Origin: Gnetum montanum
Lineage: Eukaryota; Streptophyta; Gnetopsida; Gnetales; Gnetaceae
NCBI GenBank assembly: GCA_015680685.1
Contig: MNCI01010715.1
Coordinates: 327,919 to 391,918, forward strand
Reading direction: 5' to 3'
Length of the DNA stretch: 64,000 bases
Positions 1 through 11,983 of this stretch are shown here, in pieces (the first letter of the stretch is position 1; every line of letters begins with the position of its first letter). Under the pieces are notes generated by a model. It did not search any database and was not told where the DNA came from. It was given only the letters and a program-made list of their open reading frames with translations. The position numbers and the translations under genes were made by a program.

Positions 1-1
1 T

Positions 2-1005
2 GAGGATGAAGAAGAGTCACCACTCGAAGAGATGGTGAATAGGAAAAATTTTCCTATCCAAAAGATGACATTAGAAGTTTCAGCAAAGGTAGACCAAATG
101 TGGGATTCCCTAGACAATAGATTTCAAACTGTTCTTAAAATAGTAGAGAAGTCTATAGAGTAAGGTAGTGAGAAAGAAAAAAGAAAGAGACTAAACATGC
201 ACATAGTAAGGGTAAGGGNAAGGTAGTGAGAAAAGAAAAAAGAAAGAGACTAAACATGCACATAGTAAGGGTAAGGGAAACATTGCCATCATTAAAGAGG
301 TTATGGATTCAGAAACAAACAATGATAATGGATGTGAGATATGTCAATATGACCATCCTAAGGGATGTTGCTCTGTAATCTCACATTTGTAGGAGTCTAG
401 GGTGTATGCACTCAACCCACGATTAAAAAAAAGGAAAACACCCCAAAGGCTACCTTATCCTCAAGGTAACCTAAGGCAGTGCCACCAACCCTTAACATAT
501 TATCCCAGTGGAACTCCGCCACAACTAATTGAGCAATATCAATAGTGGTAGTATCCACAATCATGGGGAATGCCACCACTAAGGCAACAGTATCCTTACC
601 GGCAACCTGATCCATATGGATATTACGTGTAGCAGCCAATCTCCCCACATGACTCTACTGGTCACGTCACTGCTCAACCTCACTACTGAGCTTGCGAGTA
701 TTATGGAACTCCCTTTTCTAGAGGCAGTATTTTGCAAGCATATCATCCTTCTCATTTGGTCGCATCTCTTTCACCAATAGCTCCACTACCACTTGCTCTC
801 ACGATGCAAGGTGAAATCCCCACCTAGCTACAGCAACATAACGCCACAAGAGCTATTAACTCTCAACCTACTATCGGTTCCAAAAACCACATGAAGAAAA
901 AACCTTTCTTTAGAACCAACAGTCTAACCAAGCCCTTACAATCACAAGCAGATGATTCCTTAGATTCCTTAGTATCAATCAAAACTTTGGAGTCCCCCTT
1001 CAACC
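2..1005 (+). pseudogene. gag: Element A gag, C-terminal part (nucleocapsid), degenerate
   Basis: Reads in frame from base 2 as an acidic linker (SPLEE...), a segment around MWDSLD that recurs in D and E, and then a zinc knuckle at 333-371 with spacing CX2CX3HX4C (C-E-I-C-Q-Y-D-H). A Pro/Tyr/Gln-rich tail follows up to the protease. The knuckle has three rather than four residues between the second Cys and the His, the spacing I recall for Athila-group Gag. An N at 219 is flanked by a near-exact 57/58-base direct repeat that shifts the frame; this is probably an assembly join, not biology. Stops occur at 162 and after the knuckle. The capsid part is outside the window. Confidence 0.85.
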
Positions 1006-1578
1006 CAATCACCACACTCAATGCATACGGTCATGCTAACACATGCCGTCATTGATTGGATGAAAGTTGGTCACCTTCCCAAGAAATTCTTTGATCCTAG
1101 GAGTGGGAGTCCTTTGATATACTTACAAATTGCTGAAAATGCGTTGTGCAAGGCTCTTTTGGACTCAGGTTCCGATGTCAAATTGATTTCTCAAGAAATG
1201 TACAAGGCTTGGAACCTGCCTCCATTGAAAAAGAGCAACATCTGTTTAGAGTTGGCCGACCAGTCCATCACTATCTTATTAGGATTGATGGAAGACATTG
1301 TTACCAGTGTTTGTGGGTGGTCATACCTAGCTAACTTCCTAGTAATTCAGGTAAACAATGGTAAGGGGGACTTCCCAATCATAATGGGAAGAGCATGGCT
1401 AAGCACCATTGACACACGCCTAGGAATCTACGATCTTTCCTTAGAAATATCAAAGGAAAATACATTTGGAAAGATCGAGAAGAAGAAAGTTTTGTGCATT
1501 GCATACAGTGACACAGGGTGGAATTGCCTACCGAGGTCATGGTTTGTGCAAAGTTTAGCATTGCTTGCATGCAATTAG
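1006..1578 (+). pseudogene. PR: Element A aspartic protease (open segment 1021-1578)
   Basis: An open stretch of about 185 codons holds the retropepsin active site as ALLDSGS near residue 47 and the downstream FPIIMGRAWL segment near residue 118, the usual second landmark of retroviral-type proteases. The same segment is found in B (11428-11983), C (33773-33318) and D (40842-41399). It is continuous with Gag and RT in the intact layout, so it would be released from a Gag-Pol polyprotein; the ATG at 1021 is probably not a true start. The last residues after the IEKKKV segment are followed by a stop at 1579. Confidence 0.88.
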
Positions 1579-3267
1579 TATGCACAAGTGATTAACATAC
1601 AAAGATGCCTGTATGTAATAGCCACATGATAGGAAGACACCTAGTGGTTGACAGCTAATCAAGAAAGTAGTTCACTCATATGTATTGAACCAATTGAGGG
1701 TTTGACTTGTGCTTACATCGATCACAAAGACGCATTAGAGTAAGTCCACTGCCAACTTCCAAGTCTTAACCTTGAAAATATCAACTAGGGGAAGTTGGAA
1801 ATCCTTGAGAAATTTAAGCAAGAGCCCCTTAAGTTGAAATCATTGCCCATTGGTATGGAATACACATTCCTTAAAAACAAAAAATAGGTAATTATCAATG
1901 CTAAGCTTTCTCCTCAATAGAAAGAAGAATTGTTGAAGGTAATAAATAAATGGTCAGAAGCCTTCGCTTGGTCATATCCTGAATTAATTGGAATAGATCT
2001 TGGGATATGCCAACATAGAATTTACACTGACCCCTCCATGAAGCCTTGAAGACAACTGCAGAGGTGATTGAACCCTAAGCTGAAGCAAGTAGTTAAGGAA
2101 GAAATCGAATAGCTTCTCAAGGCTAGGTCCATATAACNGATGGATATAGTGGATATAACCAAATACAAATAGCCCCAAGCCAAGACTATGTTCACTAGTC
2201 CTTGGGGAACGTTCGCATACAAATGGATGTCGTTTGGGTTGTGCACTGCCCCTGCAACATTTCAATGACTAGTTCTAAGCATATTCCAACAACAGATAGG
2301 GAATGGCATGGAGGTCTTTATGGACGACTTCTCCACTTATGGAGAAAACTTTGATCAAGCCTTGGACCAGTTGGAGTAAGTGTTAAAAAGATGTGTACAA
2401 ACCAATTTGAGGCTTAATTGGTATAAAAGCCATTTGATGATCCAAGAAGGCGTAGTACTAGGGCACAAAATCTCACACATAGGGATAGAGGTAGACCCTG
2501 AGAAAATCAAAATTATCTAAGAAATTACTCATCAACCAGAAATTTTCAAAGATATTTGATCATTCCTTGGACATACTAGCTACTATAGGAGATTTATTGA
2601 GAACTTTTCAAAGGTTGCCAAACCATTGGTGGAATTAACAAAAAAGGACATACCTTTCAAGTGGACCAGGGAATGCGAATTAGCTTTCCAATCTCTGAAA
2701 CAGAAACTAGTAGAAATGCCCATTCTACAAGCTTCTAATTGGTCCAAACCATTCCATATCATGACTGACATGTCCAACTATGCTTTAGGAGCTATACTTA
2801 CATAGTTGGATGACCAGAAGTGTCGTTGTTACATCCACTATGCAAGTAGAAGTATCTCTGGTGCACAACTTAACTACACTACCACAGAGAAAGAATTTAT
2901 GGTTGTAGTGTTTTCACTACAAAAGTTTAGACACTATGTGTTGGGATATAAAGTATATATACATATAGGTCATAGTGCAATCCAGTTCCTCATGAATAAG
3001 CCAATGGTAAGCCCTCATATCATACGATGGCTTGTAATCTTACAAGAGTTTGATTTAACGATGATCGATTGGAAGGGCACCAAGAATGTAGTTGTTGATC
3101 ATTTATCTCAGTTGCAATGGGACAACAAAGAGGATGAGTATCCAATTTCTGATCATTTCCCTGATGAATTCCTCTTTGCTGGTGTAGTGAATAATCAATC
3201 ACCCATGGAGAAAAATTGGTATAGTAGCATTCTTACCTATCTCCTCACCCAAAAAACACTACAATAA
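1579..3267 (+). pseudogene. RT-RH: Element A reverse transcriptase and RNase H, degenerate
   Basis: The linker (1579-1960) leads to RT. The catalytic FMDD is at 2317-2328, in EVFMDDFSTYG. The thumb contains SFLGHTSYYRRF near 2560, and RNase H covers about 2770-3267 with HSAIQFLMNKP and the end DHLSQLQ. An N at 2138 stands where D has about 178 bases of RT fingers (ending before the GYSGYNQ motif), so the fingers are missing from this assembly. Several TAG/TAA codons fall where relatives have Gln. RT copies the element RNA and RNase H removes the RNA strand; neither can work from this copy. Confidence 0.9.
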
Positions 3268-4540
3268 TTAATCCTTAAGAAGAAACAATAGTTTCTTCAT
3301 TGAGCCAAGTACTTTATGGAGATTAATGAGTAACTTTACAAAGTGTGTCCCGATGGCTTGGTTCGATGGTGTGTTCTCGATATAGATCAACTGTGAGTTC
3401 TCCAAGATGCTCATGAGGGTCCTTGTGGGGGTCATTACGCTAGGAGATAAATGACCATCAAGATCCTGCTTGCAGGATATTATTGGCCTACATTATTTTG
3501 GGACGCCCATCATTTCATCTAATCTTGTGAGTGCTGTCAACGTGATGGGGGAATGACTACTAGAATGGAAGGTTCGCAATAATGGATTCAACCATTAGAA
3601 CCCTTCGACATTTTTGGAATTGATTTTATGGGGCCGACTACACCAATGTCCAATGGAAAAGATTATATTATTGTTGTCGTTGATTACCTAACAAAATGGG
3701 CTAAAGTAGCTGCTGTTAAAGATTGTACATCATCTGCAGCTACATGATTTGTTCAACAAAAATCATAAATAGGTTTGGTGTGCTGTGTGCGCTTATTTCA
3801 GACAATGGTACATAGTTCACAGGTGCAACTTTTTAGAAATTAATGCAACGCTTAGGGGTTGAGGATAAATTGACTACACCATACCACCCCCAAGTGAACA
3901 GTCAAGTAGAAGTCACCAATAGGGAGATTACTAAGATATTGACAAGAACCATTAGCAAGTTTAGGTGAGATTAGAGCACTAAACTTAATGATGCTCTTTG
4001 GGCATATTGCTCTGCATGGAAACTCCCTACAGGCTACTCTCCCTATGAGTTAGTGTACAGTAAATTACCAACATTTCCCATTCAAATTGAGCTCTGTACA
4101 CTATCCATGACATGTGACCTCAACCTTGACCTTGATCTAGCATAGAAACAATGGTTAGTAAATCTTAACTTGCTAGATGAAAACCGATTAGCTGCCCTGT
4201 CATCTAATGAATTGCACAAGGCCTTCAATAAACAACGTCATGACCTAAGAATTAGGAAAGTTAAATATTAGCCAGGAGATAAGGTTCTCTACTAGAATCT
4301 CACAGATGTGCCATAACGTACTAAATTTCAAACATTGTGGGATGGACCTTATATTATTTATGAAACTTTTCCTTTAGGGGCCATGACAATATACAAACCT
4401 AAGAGCCCAAATATGAAACTTTTGGTTAACATGCAACAAACCAAACCTTTACAGGAGCTTAGGACAGCTAGTACACATGCTATCTCTCTTGATGAACAAC
4501 CTTGCTCACTATTTCAGATCTCCTTCCAACTTAGTTGTGG
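3268..4540 (+). pseudogene. INT: Element A integrase, degenerate
   Basis: In order: an HHCC zinc-binding region (HEGPCGGHYA about 3412-3445 and CECCQ near 3530), the DDE core with IDFMGP near 3620, SDNGT near 3799, and VEVTNREI near 3908, then the C-terminal part with SPYELVY and a GDKVLY motif near 4280. The three acidic catalytic positions are recognisable. In-frame stops and at least one frame change near 3750 break it. The coding sense ends near a conserved purine-rich block (GTGGGGGAGATGG, about 4535-4550). No chromodomain is seen, which fits a non-chromovirus lineage. Confidence 0.88.
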
Positions 4541-5925
4541 GGGAGATGGCCACCTATGCTAACCATTCTAGACCCTCAGTTCTTTTTGAATTTTTGTTTT
4601 ACACATTCTTTCAAATTTTCTTATTTTTGTTTTACACCATCATTCATGTTTTTACTATTTCTTTTTTTGCTTGATTTACTTTTATTCATCATCTAATAAG
4701 TGCTCATGATGGTGGATTGAATTATATCATNAGGTTTTCCGCCATTTTGACATTGTTCAAATATCAAGAAGCTGAGTGAATAAAAATAGGTCTTTGCATG
4801 GTGTGGTCCTTATGCATAAACATAAAAAGAGAGAGAAAAAGTTGAGAATTCAAAGTAGACCCTTTAGACATAATAAAGAAATATGGGCTACAAGTGCTAG
4901 TTATGGCACTGGAAAGACATATTACCCATGCTTGAAGATTCCCTCTAACTCAATACCTTTCTCGCTTCCTGCTTCTCCATCTCACTCTCCTTGGGATGGT
5001 GGTCACTCTTTGGGGAAGCATTCTTATTACCCTAAGAGGATGGATTAGCCAAGTGTATTGATGTGAGGTCACTGAATGTGGTTGGTTTGAGTCTAGATTT
5101 GGGATGAGTTATACTTAGTTATCTTAACCATGAAATACAAAAGGGGCTTTACACAACCTTGTTCCTGGGATTCCATTCCATTCTCTCCTCTCCATCTTTC
5201 TTCCCATTTTCACCTCATTGTCAATTTTATCATTAGTTCATTCTAGGTTGATGCATTGTTTTTCTTTGGTGAATTCTTGTGGGTGAGTTTTTAACTCTTG
5301 GTTCCAAATGACATTCCTAGAGCCTACGGACTCTTTGGTTTGTGGGTTTTTCAAGGCATAAAAGGCATGAGCCTGCTTTGGGGAGGACCCACTGGCATTT
5401 CTTTTTGGTGCAATTGTTAACTTCTTTTCCTTAAACATTTCCTTCAATCAATCATTTCTTGTTTCATCCCCATCCATGACATCCATTTTATTTGCATTGC
5501 TGTTAATATTTTTCATCTTTCTTGTTCCTCATGTTTTTCCATCTTATAGCTATCGGAGGTTCGCTCTTAGTCATGGGGGCCTTGGCACAAATTTTTCAAT
5601 TTTTTCCATTTTACTAATTTCCTAACCCCTACACATTAGGTAGTTGCTAGTGATAAAGCTCTAAACCAGTTTCTGCCATAAACACAACTTAGCCAATGCA
5701 CTTCATATCAAGGTAAGGTATCAACTGCATTGTGGATTATCTATCCTTGCTCATTTGTGACTATGTTGTGTGTGTAGATGGTGATCATATAAACAATGGA
5801 CTAGGCTTGGAGGAAGCACTCAGGATGGATCAGAACTGGAGCATTTATGAAAGGAGCAAGTTTGGTGGCATGGCTATGGATAAACAATGGAAGGCACAAT
5901 CTTAGCATTGGCAGCAAAAGGCTCC

Positions 5926-5967
<42 letters not shown>

Positions 5968-6110
5968 CAAGATGCCAAATAAAGGCTTAGATGTCATTTA
6001 TGTATGAGTGTTCACCACAATGGTCATGAACACTAATGTTGTAATATGCTTAATGATTCGTTCACTGGGCATGTTGAGTCTGTCATCCCATTCCACTGTC
6101 AGTTGTTATC
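4541..6110 (+). other. Element A 3' spacer without accessory ORF
   Basis: T-rich sequence after integrase, then a block shared with D: a second purine-rich AGTCATGGGGG at about 5568, the CACAACTTAGCCA block near 5685, and an acceptor-like TGTGTGTAG directly before ATG at 5778. In B, C and E that ATG opens a long ORF; here it meets stops quickly and only about 390 bases remain before the LTR. The position matching the splice donor of B/C reads GGAG|GTTCGC (5559), a poor donor. A TC dinucleotide run lies at about 5929-5961. The N at 4731 replaces about 17 bases present in D. Confidence 0.7.
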
Positions 6111-6173
6111 CCATACCTTTCCAATATTTTGTAAGGAACTTGAGGACGAGTTTTTCATTTAGTCGTGGGGGTA
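6111..6173 (+). promoter_or_regulatory. Element A conserved pre-LTR block and polypurine tract
   Basis: A 60-base block (CCATACCTTTCCAATATTTT..., then GAGGACGAG) ends in TCGTGGGGGTA immediately before the LTR start TGATGAG. The same block precedes the 3' LTR in B, C, D and E. A purine tract here is the expected primer for plus-strand DNA synthesis. Confidence 0.85.
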
Positions 6174-6912
6174 TGATGAGAGTGGTTACTCTAGCAGTTA
6201 TTCTAATTATTAGAGCAGTTACTCNATTTGAAAGTTAGAGTATTTTCCAAGCACCTGTAGTAGGAGGTCTAAGTGTGGATGGATCTTTATTCAAGCATCG
6301 TGTACCTGAGCACACCTTGTGTATGGTAATAAAGACGAGCTTTTTGATTCATCCTTGCAGCACTTGAGATTTGTTTTCTTACACATTTATTTTATTTTAT
6401 TTTCTTATGCATTTATTTTATTTTATGCACTTTACATTTTTGTTATTAGCACAACAATTCATTTTGATCAATGAAGAAAATCATTAAATTACACAGGCAT
6501 GACCACTTCGAGTATGTGTGTAATGCTTGGTAACCCAGTAACGATTAGCATTTGGTAATCCCAGCAGTGTTGCACTAGTTCAAGATGTGTATGAAAAGTG
6601 GGAGTAGATACTGTTGTTAGGATTAGTTAGAACTTAGTTAATGAGTAGTTAAGTAAAATTAGTCACTTAGTTACCTCTCTCCTTCCCTACTAGCGCAGGA
6701 CATAAAAACATAAAAGCTATAAAAATCATATGCCTCAAGCTTACTTAACCATACAATCATGACATATAGGCAAGCTTGGGAAGACAATGATCAACCAACC
6801 TATCCTTGTTCCACAAGGGCGCATAAACACTTAGTCCTTGGAATTCGACTGGATCGTGCGTGAAATGCTCTTAGTCGTATGGTTGAGCATAGGGGTACCT
6901 CATTGCTCATCA
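6174..6912 (+). repeat. Element A 3' LTR
   Basis: Starts TGATGAG and ends GCTCATCA, with the internal AATAAAGACGAGC poly(A) signal near 6330 and the same R/U5 order as the other LTRs. An N at 6225 replaces most of U3, including the TATA box, relative to B. Just before the N there are two near-copies of AGCAGTTAYTC. Confidence 0.92.
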
Positions 6913-7875
6913 CTAATTAACTTTAGCCTTATGTAATTCCTTAAAAATTTATCAAAGAAACATATTGTCTAAGTAATAATACTAGAAACCTAATAAAAGA
7001 GATTCGATTAATGCTAATACTTAAATTTTTTCTATAATTAAAGTATCACAAGTTTATGACATAATATATATGATGGAGTTAATTTTATTTGTGATGATAT
7101 GAAGAGGTGTTAATCCTTCAATTTAATATTTTCCTTGTTGGAATAAAAGTTCTTAAAAAAAGAACATATGCATTTTCATTACATCTCATTCAAGGTAACA
7201 ATTTTTAGAGAATTTTATAATAAGAAGAGTGAGTGTACTTGGGTTCTTATCTTACAAAAGTATCCTTGAATTACTTTCTCTTATTAAATTGTGTTCAAGG
7301 ATTAAAAACTCATTTCTTTTGTTAACCTAATACTATTTAAAGCATTAGTTAGCTAGACTTGAATGCTTCAACCCATAATGATTTTATAATGATTTTCTAG
7401 TAAGATATGCAACATTTAAGAATGAGAAAGTACCATTTCAAATAAAAAAAATATATAAGAAACCCCCAAAAAATGAAAATTAATATTTTAAAAAAATTCA
7501 AAGTACATCAGATCATTAAAGAGAGAATTTAATGAAAATTCACAATGGCTTTAGGAATGCCTTTTTAGGTTTTCATCCTTACCACTAATCTTGACAAACC
7601 TCTCCTTTAGGATAGAAAAAGGATGAGGCCTTATCCTTATTCAAAAGTGCACTTGTAGGTTTTTACTTTTTACTAAAGGATTTCTTGTAAAGGGAAGGAG
7701 AAAACTCTCTCTAAAAAAAAAGAATACATTAATAAAAGATAATGAATAAATAGCAAAAAAAGCTGAAAGCTTCCCATCATTGAGCCTCCAAAACAAAAAG
7801 AAATTAATACTAGATAAAAAAAATTAACTATTTAGCATTCATTGGAAGCTTTCATGCTTGAAGTTGTAGCAAAAA
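6913..7875. other. AT-rich stretch without recognised gene
   Basis: Between the 3' LTR of A and the target duplication of B. No long ORF, RNA gene or recognised transposon domain is seen on either strand. It is AT-rich with several short A runs. It may be old host sequence or an unrecognised transposon remnant. Confidence 0.6.
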
Positions 7876-7880
7876 AGTGA
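7876..7880. repeat. Target site duplication of element B, left (AGTGA)
   Basis: AGTGA directly precedes the 5' LTR of B and recurs at 23891-23895 directly after its 3' LTR. Confidence 0.9.
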
Positions 7881-8019
7881 TGATGAGTCACATTTTGTTA
7901 GTTGTGTTGACAAAACGTCATCAACGTGGCCTTGTCATCTGGGCCTTGTCGATGAGGCCTAGTTGATGCATCATATCATGCATTAATGTGGCCCTGTCGA
8001 TGTAGTGCTTGTAGTTGGC

Positions 8020-8027
8020 TATAAATA
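8020..8027 (+). promoter_or_regulatory. TATA box of element B 5' LTR
   Basis: TATAAATA after the U3 repeat block; the equivalent position in the 3' LTR and in C, D and E also reads TATAAATA or TATAAATR-like. It is the likely RNA polymerase II core promoter of the genomic transcript. Confidence 0.75.
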
Positions 8028-8197
8028 TGCACTTGTAGCTGCATTTATGGTAAGTAGAGATTGTAGTTGTAGCAGAGCTCTTGCATTTTTTCCATTTGAA
8101 AGTTAGAATTTTCCTTCGAGTGCCCACAGTAGGAGTCATTAAGTGTACATATGTTTATTCGAGTATTGTTGTACCTAAGCATGATAGTGTGTGTGGC

Positions 8198-8203
8198 AAT
8201 AAA
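8198..8203 (+). terminator. Poly(A) signal within element B LTR
   Basis: AATAAA in the block GGCAATAAAGATGAGC, about 170 bases after the TATA box. The block is kept in all the LTRs of A-D and as AATAAAGACAAG in E. It marks the probable end of R. Confidence 0.7.
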
Positions 8204-8797
8204 GATGAGCTTTCTGATAAACCTTGCAGCACTTTAGATAGATTAGCTATTTCATTTATGCATTTAAGGTTTTTAATTATTTATTAAATATTTTCTAGTT
8301 ATTACATTAATGAATTAATTAGGCTAGATAGATTATACACATAAGTACGATTGCTTCGAGCGTAACATGTATTTGCTTGGTAATCCCAACAATGTTATTG
8401 CTGGGTATGCCTAGTAGCATAGTGCTTGGTCACCCAGCAATGGATACGTGGGTTCAGGACATGTATGGAAAGTGGGATTAGATGCTTATGTTAGGATTAG
8501 TTAAATGCTAGTTAATTAGTTAATTTAGTTTAGTTAATCTAATTCCTTTTATCTACCTTTGAGCACCAACTTATAAAACAAAAAGTGATAAAAATTAGAT
8601 GTCTCAGTTACACTTAACTATACCAATGAATGTCATGAGTGTAACTGGAAAGACAATGATTGACCTTAAGGCTAGATTCACTTCCTAAAAAATTAGTGTA
8701 CCAAAAATAATAAAGTCCACAGAATTTGATTGGATCACGCATGAATGCTTTGTGATTCATATGGTTGTTGTGTAGAGGTACCTTGCCGCTCATCATT

Positions 8798-8815
8798 TGA
8801 CATCATTACTGGGGA
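8798..8815 (+). promoter_or_regulatory. Primer-binding site of element B (tRNA-Asp)
   Basis: TGACATCATTACTGGGGA lies two bases after the LTR. It differs from the complement of the plant tRNA-Asp 3' end (TGGCGCCGTTGCCGGGGA, from memory) only by six transitions, all C-to-T or G-to-A. Confidence 0.85.
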
Positions 8816-11427
8816 CTTTCTTTGTGGAATGTTTGCTATTTAGGTTTATGTGAATATTGTTAATATTGTTGTATGAACCTCAAGGTCAATATCATTCCCA
8901 CTATACATAGAATCATAAAAGCACACTAATAATTTAATTTTGTATTCTTTTTTTCTTTGCAAAATATCTTCTTCTTCTTGCAAGAATGAAGATACCAAAC
9001 CACCAGTCCCACAAGAATGCAAGGTGGTACACACTCATCCAGATGAGTTTGTGCTAAACTTCATGTTCATCCTACATCAACATGAATAGATATGATGGCA
9101 TGATATGAAGGGCAACATTGTCTTGCCCCTCGATTGATCTAAGCTTGAGATGTTGTTTAAGATCCTTAAGATGTTTGGCATAGTAGATCTTCATGAAGAA
9201 TATGTTCTGGATGGATATGACACTTGAAACTACTATCCCAATGAAACACAACATAAATGAGATCGACGTTAGGAGAAACTCCATGAAGCTAGAAAGGGGA
9301 AACACTACACTAATCCCTTGTTCCTACTAAATCAAGATGACATTGAGGATCCTCCTACTAAAGGTTCTCAACATGAAGATTCTCCACCCCTTTAATACTA
9401 GTGGAAAGGGTCTAAAATTGAACCTGCGATCCACTATCCATAAATTAGGTTTAGGAAAAAGTGATAGCCAAGGTAGGGAGTTGAGAAAGCACCATGATAG
9501 TAAGGGATCTAAGGACGGTGATTGCAATAAACATAAGAGTGGTGGTGGACACCACGGTGGTAGAAGCGGTCCACCTTCCTCTTCATACTTTTCATCTAAC
9601 TTTGAACATTCCTTTTCATCTAATGGTTTTCATGGAAGCCACCATTGGAACAATCGTGATGAAGGTGATCAGTGAAATAAAATGACAGTGAAGGCCACCA
9701 AAATCAAAGGGGTGTGGCTAAAACCATCATCAGTGTCATCAATGCAATGATGATGATGAACCTCTATTAGTAACTCGAAGTATGCTCAACATTGTGGAAG
9801 TAGTGAAAATCCCAACTAGGCATATGAAGGATAGTCAGATCAAGTGCCTAGATATGAACAATATCCCAAGATTTGAAGGGGGATACAACTTTGATTCACA
9901 AACACATCTACAAGCTTTTTAAGATGCTTGTGCCTTATAGAGCATAGAGAATAAATGGAAGAAACTCAAGCTTTTTCCAAGGACACTCATTAATGAATTT
10001 AAAAGTTGTTATTGGTCGTTAGAGCTAGAATCTATGCACAAATGGAGTACTATGTTAGAGTTGTTCAATGATAAATACTAGACATACTCTAGAGTGTCTA
10101 CTTTAAGAAGGCAAATCCAAGGCTGGAAACAAGGAGCACATGAACCCTTGGATGCTACCATGAGCCAATACTATTCCCTCTTACATCAATGCCCTAGCCA
10201 TGGTTATTCTTAAAGGGAACAACTTCACCACATCATAGATGGGCTTAGAGTAAAAACAAGAAGAACCCTTGGAGTGTATGCTCAAGGAAGGTTGTCTGAA
10301 TTAAGAGCTCATCAGATCTAGAGGCTAATTAAGAAAGTAATAAAAGAAGAATGTGAGCTACAAAAAAGCAAAAGTGTTAAATAGTATAATAGGGACCCTT
10401 TTATCAAAAAATGAGAGGTCTGATTTTGTGACGGGGAGGAGTCACCACTTGATGAAGTTGTGAACAGAAAGACCTTGCCCATCTAAAAATCCATTTCTAA
10501 TATTTCAGGCAAGGTTGAAAAATTATGGGACTCTTTGGATGAAAAATTTCAAATTTATTTAAAGATTGCTAAAGAATCCAAAGAATAAAATAGTGATCAT
10601 AATCACAGGAGGTGAAAAGAAGTTAAACATACCTATCAAAGAGGTAAGGGCAAAGCTGCTGCAATAGAGGAAGTTGTGGAGTCTGACTCTGATGATGAAA
10701 CTAAATGTGACATATGCCAATACAAACATCTAAAGAGATGTTACCCCATGGTGTCACACTTACAAGATTCTAGAGTGTACGCACTAAGTTCTCACCTCGC
10801 ACATAGGCAAGCTCTAAGACAATTGCCTTATCCTCAAGGCAGTCCAAGACAATTCCACCAGTAACAGTAAGCTTACTACCCAAGTGGAAGTTTTCCACAA
10901 TCGTATGAACAATACCAATAGTGGTACCAACCAAAATCATGGGGGATGCCACCACCAGGGCAGTAGTACCCTTATAGGTAACCAGATCCATATATGTACT
11001 AAGCTCATCTCCCCTAGAAGTTCTGCAAGTCATGCATCATTCCAGCATCACTATTACCCTATAGAGTACCACCAAACACATTCATCATCTACTCAAGGGA
11101 AAAAACCATATCCATATCCATACCATCCTCCGCATCCCTCTGCACATACACCTCCACCTTCAACCTAGTTACTTATTGCTTCATCCATGCAGGGTAAGAT
11201 TCTTCCATAGCCGCAACAACAAAATGGTATGAGGGTTGTACACTCACAACTAGTTTTTTAGCCAAGTGGTCTAGACAATTGATCATGAAAAAGACCTTTC
11301 TTCCAACCCAGAAATCCTCTCTAGCCCTCACAATATAGTCTAGTTGATCACCCTGCATCTCTAGCACTCTCATACTTTGCATAAAATACCTTCGAGTGTC
11401 CTTCAAACCAAGTGCTACCTAGGATCT
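8816..11427 (+). pseudogene. gag: Element B gag, degenerate
   Basis: Coding sense is recognisable from about 8975. The N-terminal part (VVHTHPDEF..., ILHQHE) matches the start of gag in E. A His/Gly/Ser-rich low-complexity stretch lies at about 9500-9660. The capsid-like part (about 9830-10350) contains LFNDKY and RRTLGVYAQGRL, also found in D and E. A knuckle at 10706-10744 has spacing CX2CX3HX4 but the final Cys is replaced by Tyr (TGC to TAC), so zinc binding would be lost. A Tyr/Pro-rich tail (PYPYPYHPPHP near 11100) precedes the protease. Stops and frame changes are frequent. Confidence 0.85.
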
Positions 11428-11983
11428 ACACTGTAATGCTAACTCATGCTATTTCTGACTGGATTAAGGTTGGAAATCTTCCTACAAAAATATCTAATCA
11501 AGGAAGTCCACTTATTTATCTATAGATTGTTGGACAAGAGCCATGCAAGGCTCTTCTTGACTCTGGTTCTGGAGTGAATCTCATCTCCCATGACATGTAC
11601 AAGGCCTAGAACCTACCACCTCTTAAGAAGAGAAACATTCATCTAGAATTAGTAGATCAGTCAATTACTGTCCCTTTTGGCTTAGTAGAGAACATTGTGA
11701 CCATAGTTGTGGATGGTCCTATCCTGTTGATTTTCTAGTAATCAAGGTGAACAACAGCAAAAATGACTTCCCCATCATCATGGGAAGAGCTTGGTTAAGC
11801 ATGGTTGATGCAAGAATGGGCATAAGGGATCTATCTTTAGAAATATCCAAGGAAAATGAGCTAGGAAAAATTGAGAAGAAGCATATTCCATGCATCACAT
11901 ACAGTGATAATGGGTGCAATTATGTGCAAAATATTTGGTCAATCAAGAGTACATACATTAAGACATATAATCAATCTACATAA
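11428..11983 (+). pseudogene. PR: Element B aspartic protease, frameshifted
   Basis: The active site reads ALLDSGSGVNLIS near 11550, and the second landmark FPIIMGRAWL is near 11768 in another frame, so at least one indel lies near 11700 (around the ICGWSYP segment of relatives). Same position and neighbours as in A and D. Confidence 0.87.

Larger units (their letters stand above)
1..6912 (+). mobile_element. Element A: 3' part of an Athila/Tat-like Ty3/gypsy LTR retrotransposon
   Basis: The window opens inside gag and runs through protease, RT, RNase H, integrase, a 1.6 kb spacer, a purine tract and a 3' LTR that ends CTCATCA. The 5' LTR, primer site and first part of gag lie outside the window, so the target duplication cannot be tested; the five bases after the LTR are CTAAT. 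The domain order PR-RT-RH-INT and the FMDD active site place it in Ty3/gypsy. Its close relatives D, B, C and E have a tRNA-Asp primer site, which with the gag knuckle spacing points to the Athila/Tat branch. Many in-frame stops and several assembly Ns make it non-functional as read. It lacks the accessory ORF found in B, C and E, and so matches D in layout. Confidence 0.93.
7881..8795 (+). repeat. Element B 5' LTR
   Basis: TGATGAG start, CTCATCA end. U3 holds several TCGATG/TTGATG-GGCC type short repeats (7915-8010), then a TATA box and a poly(A) signal. It aligns throughout with 22933-23890. Confidence 0.95.

Noticed and set aside
5929-5961. TC run as a promoter element
   Set aside because: A simple dinucleotide repeat in the spacer of A, only weakly present in D (46215-46240); no further support.
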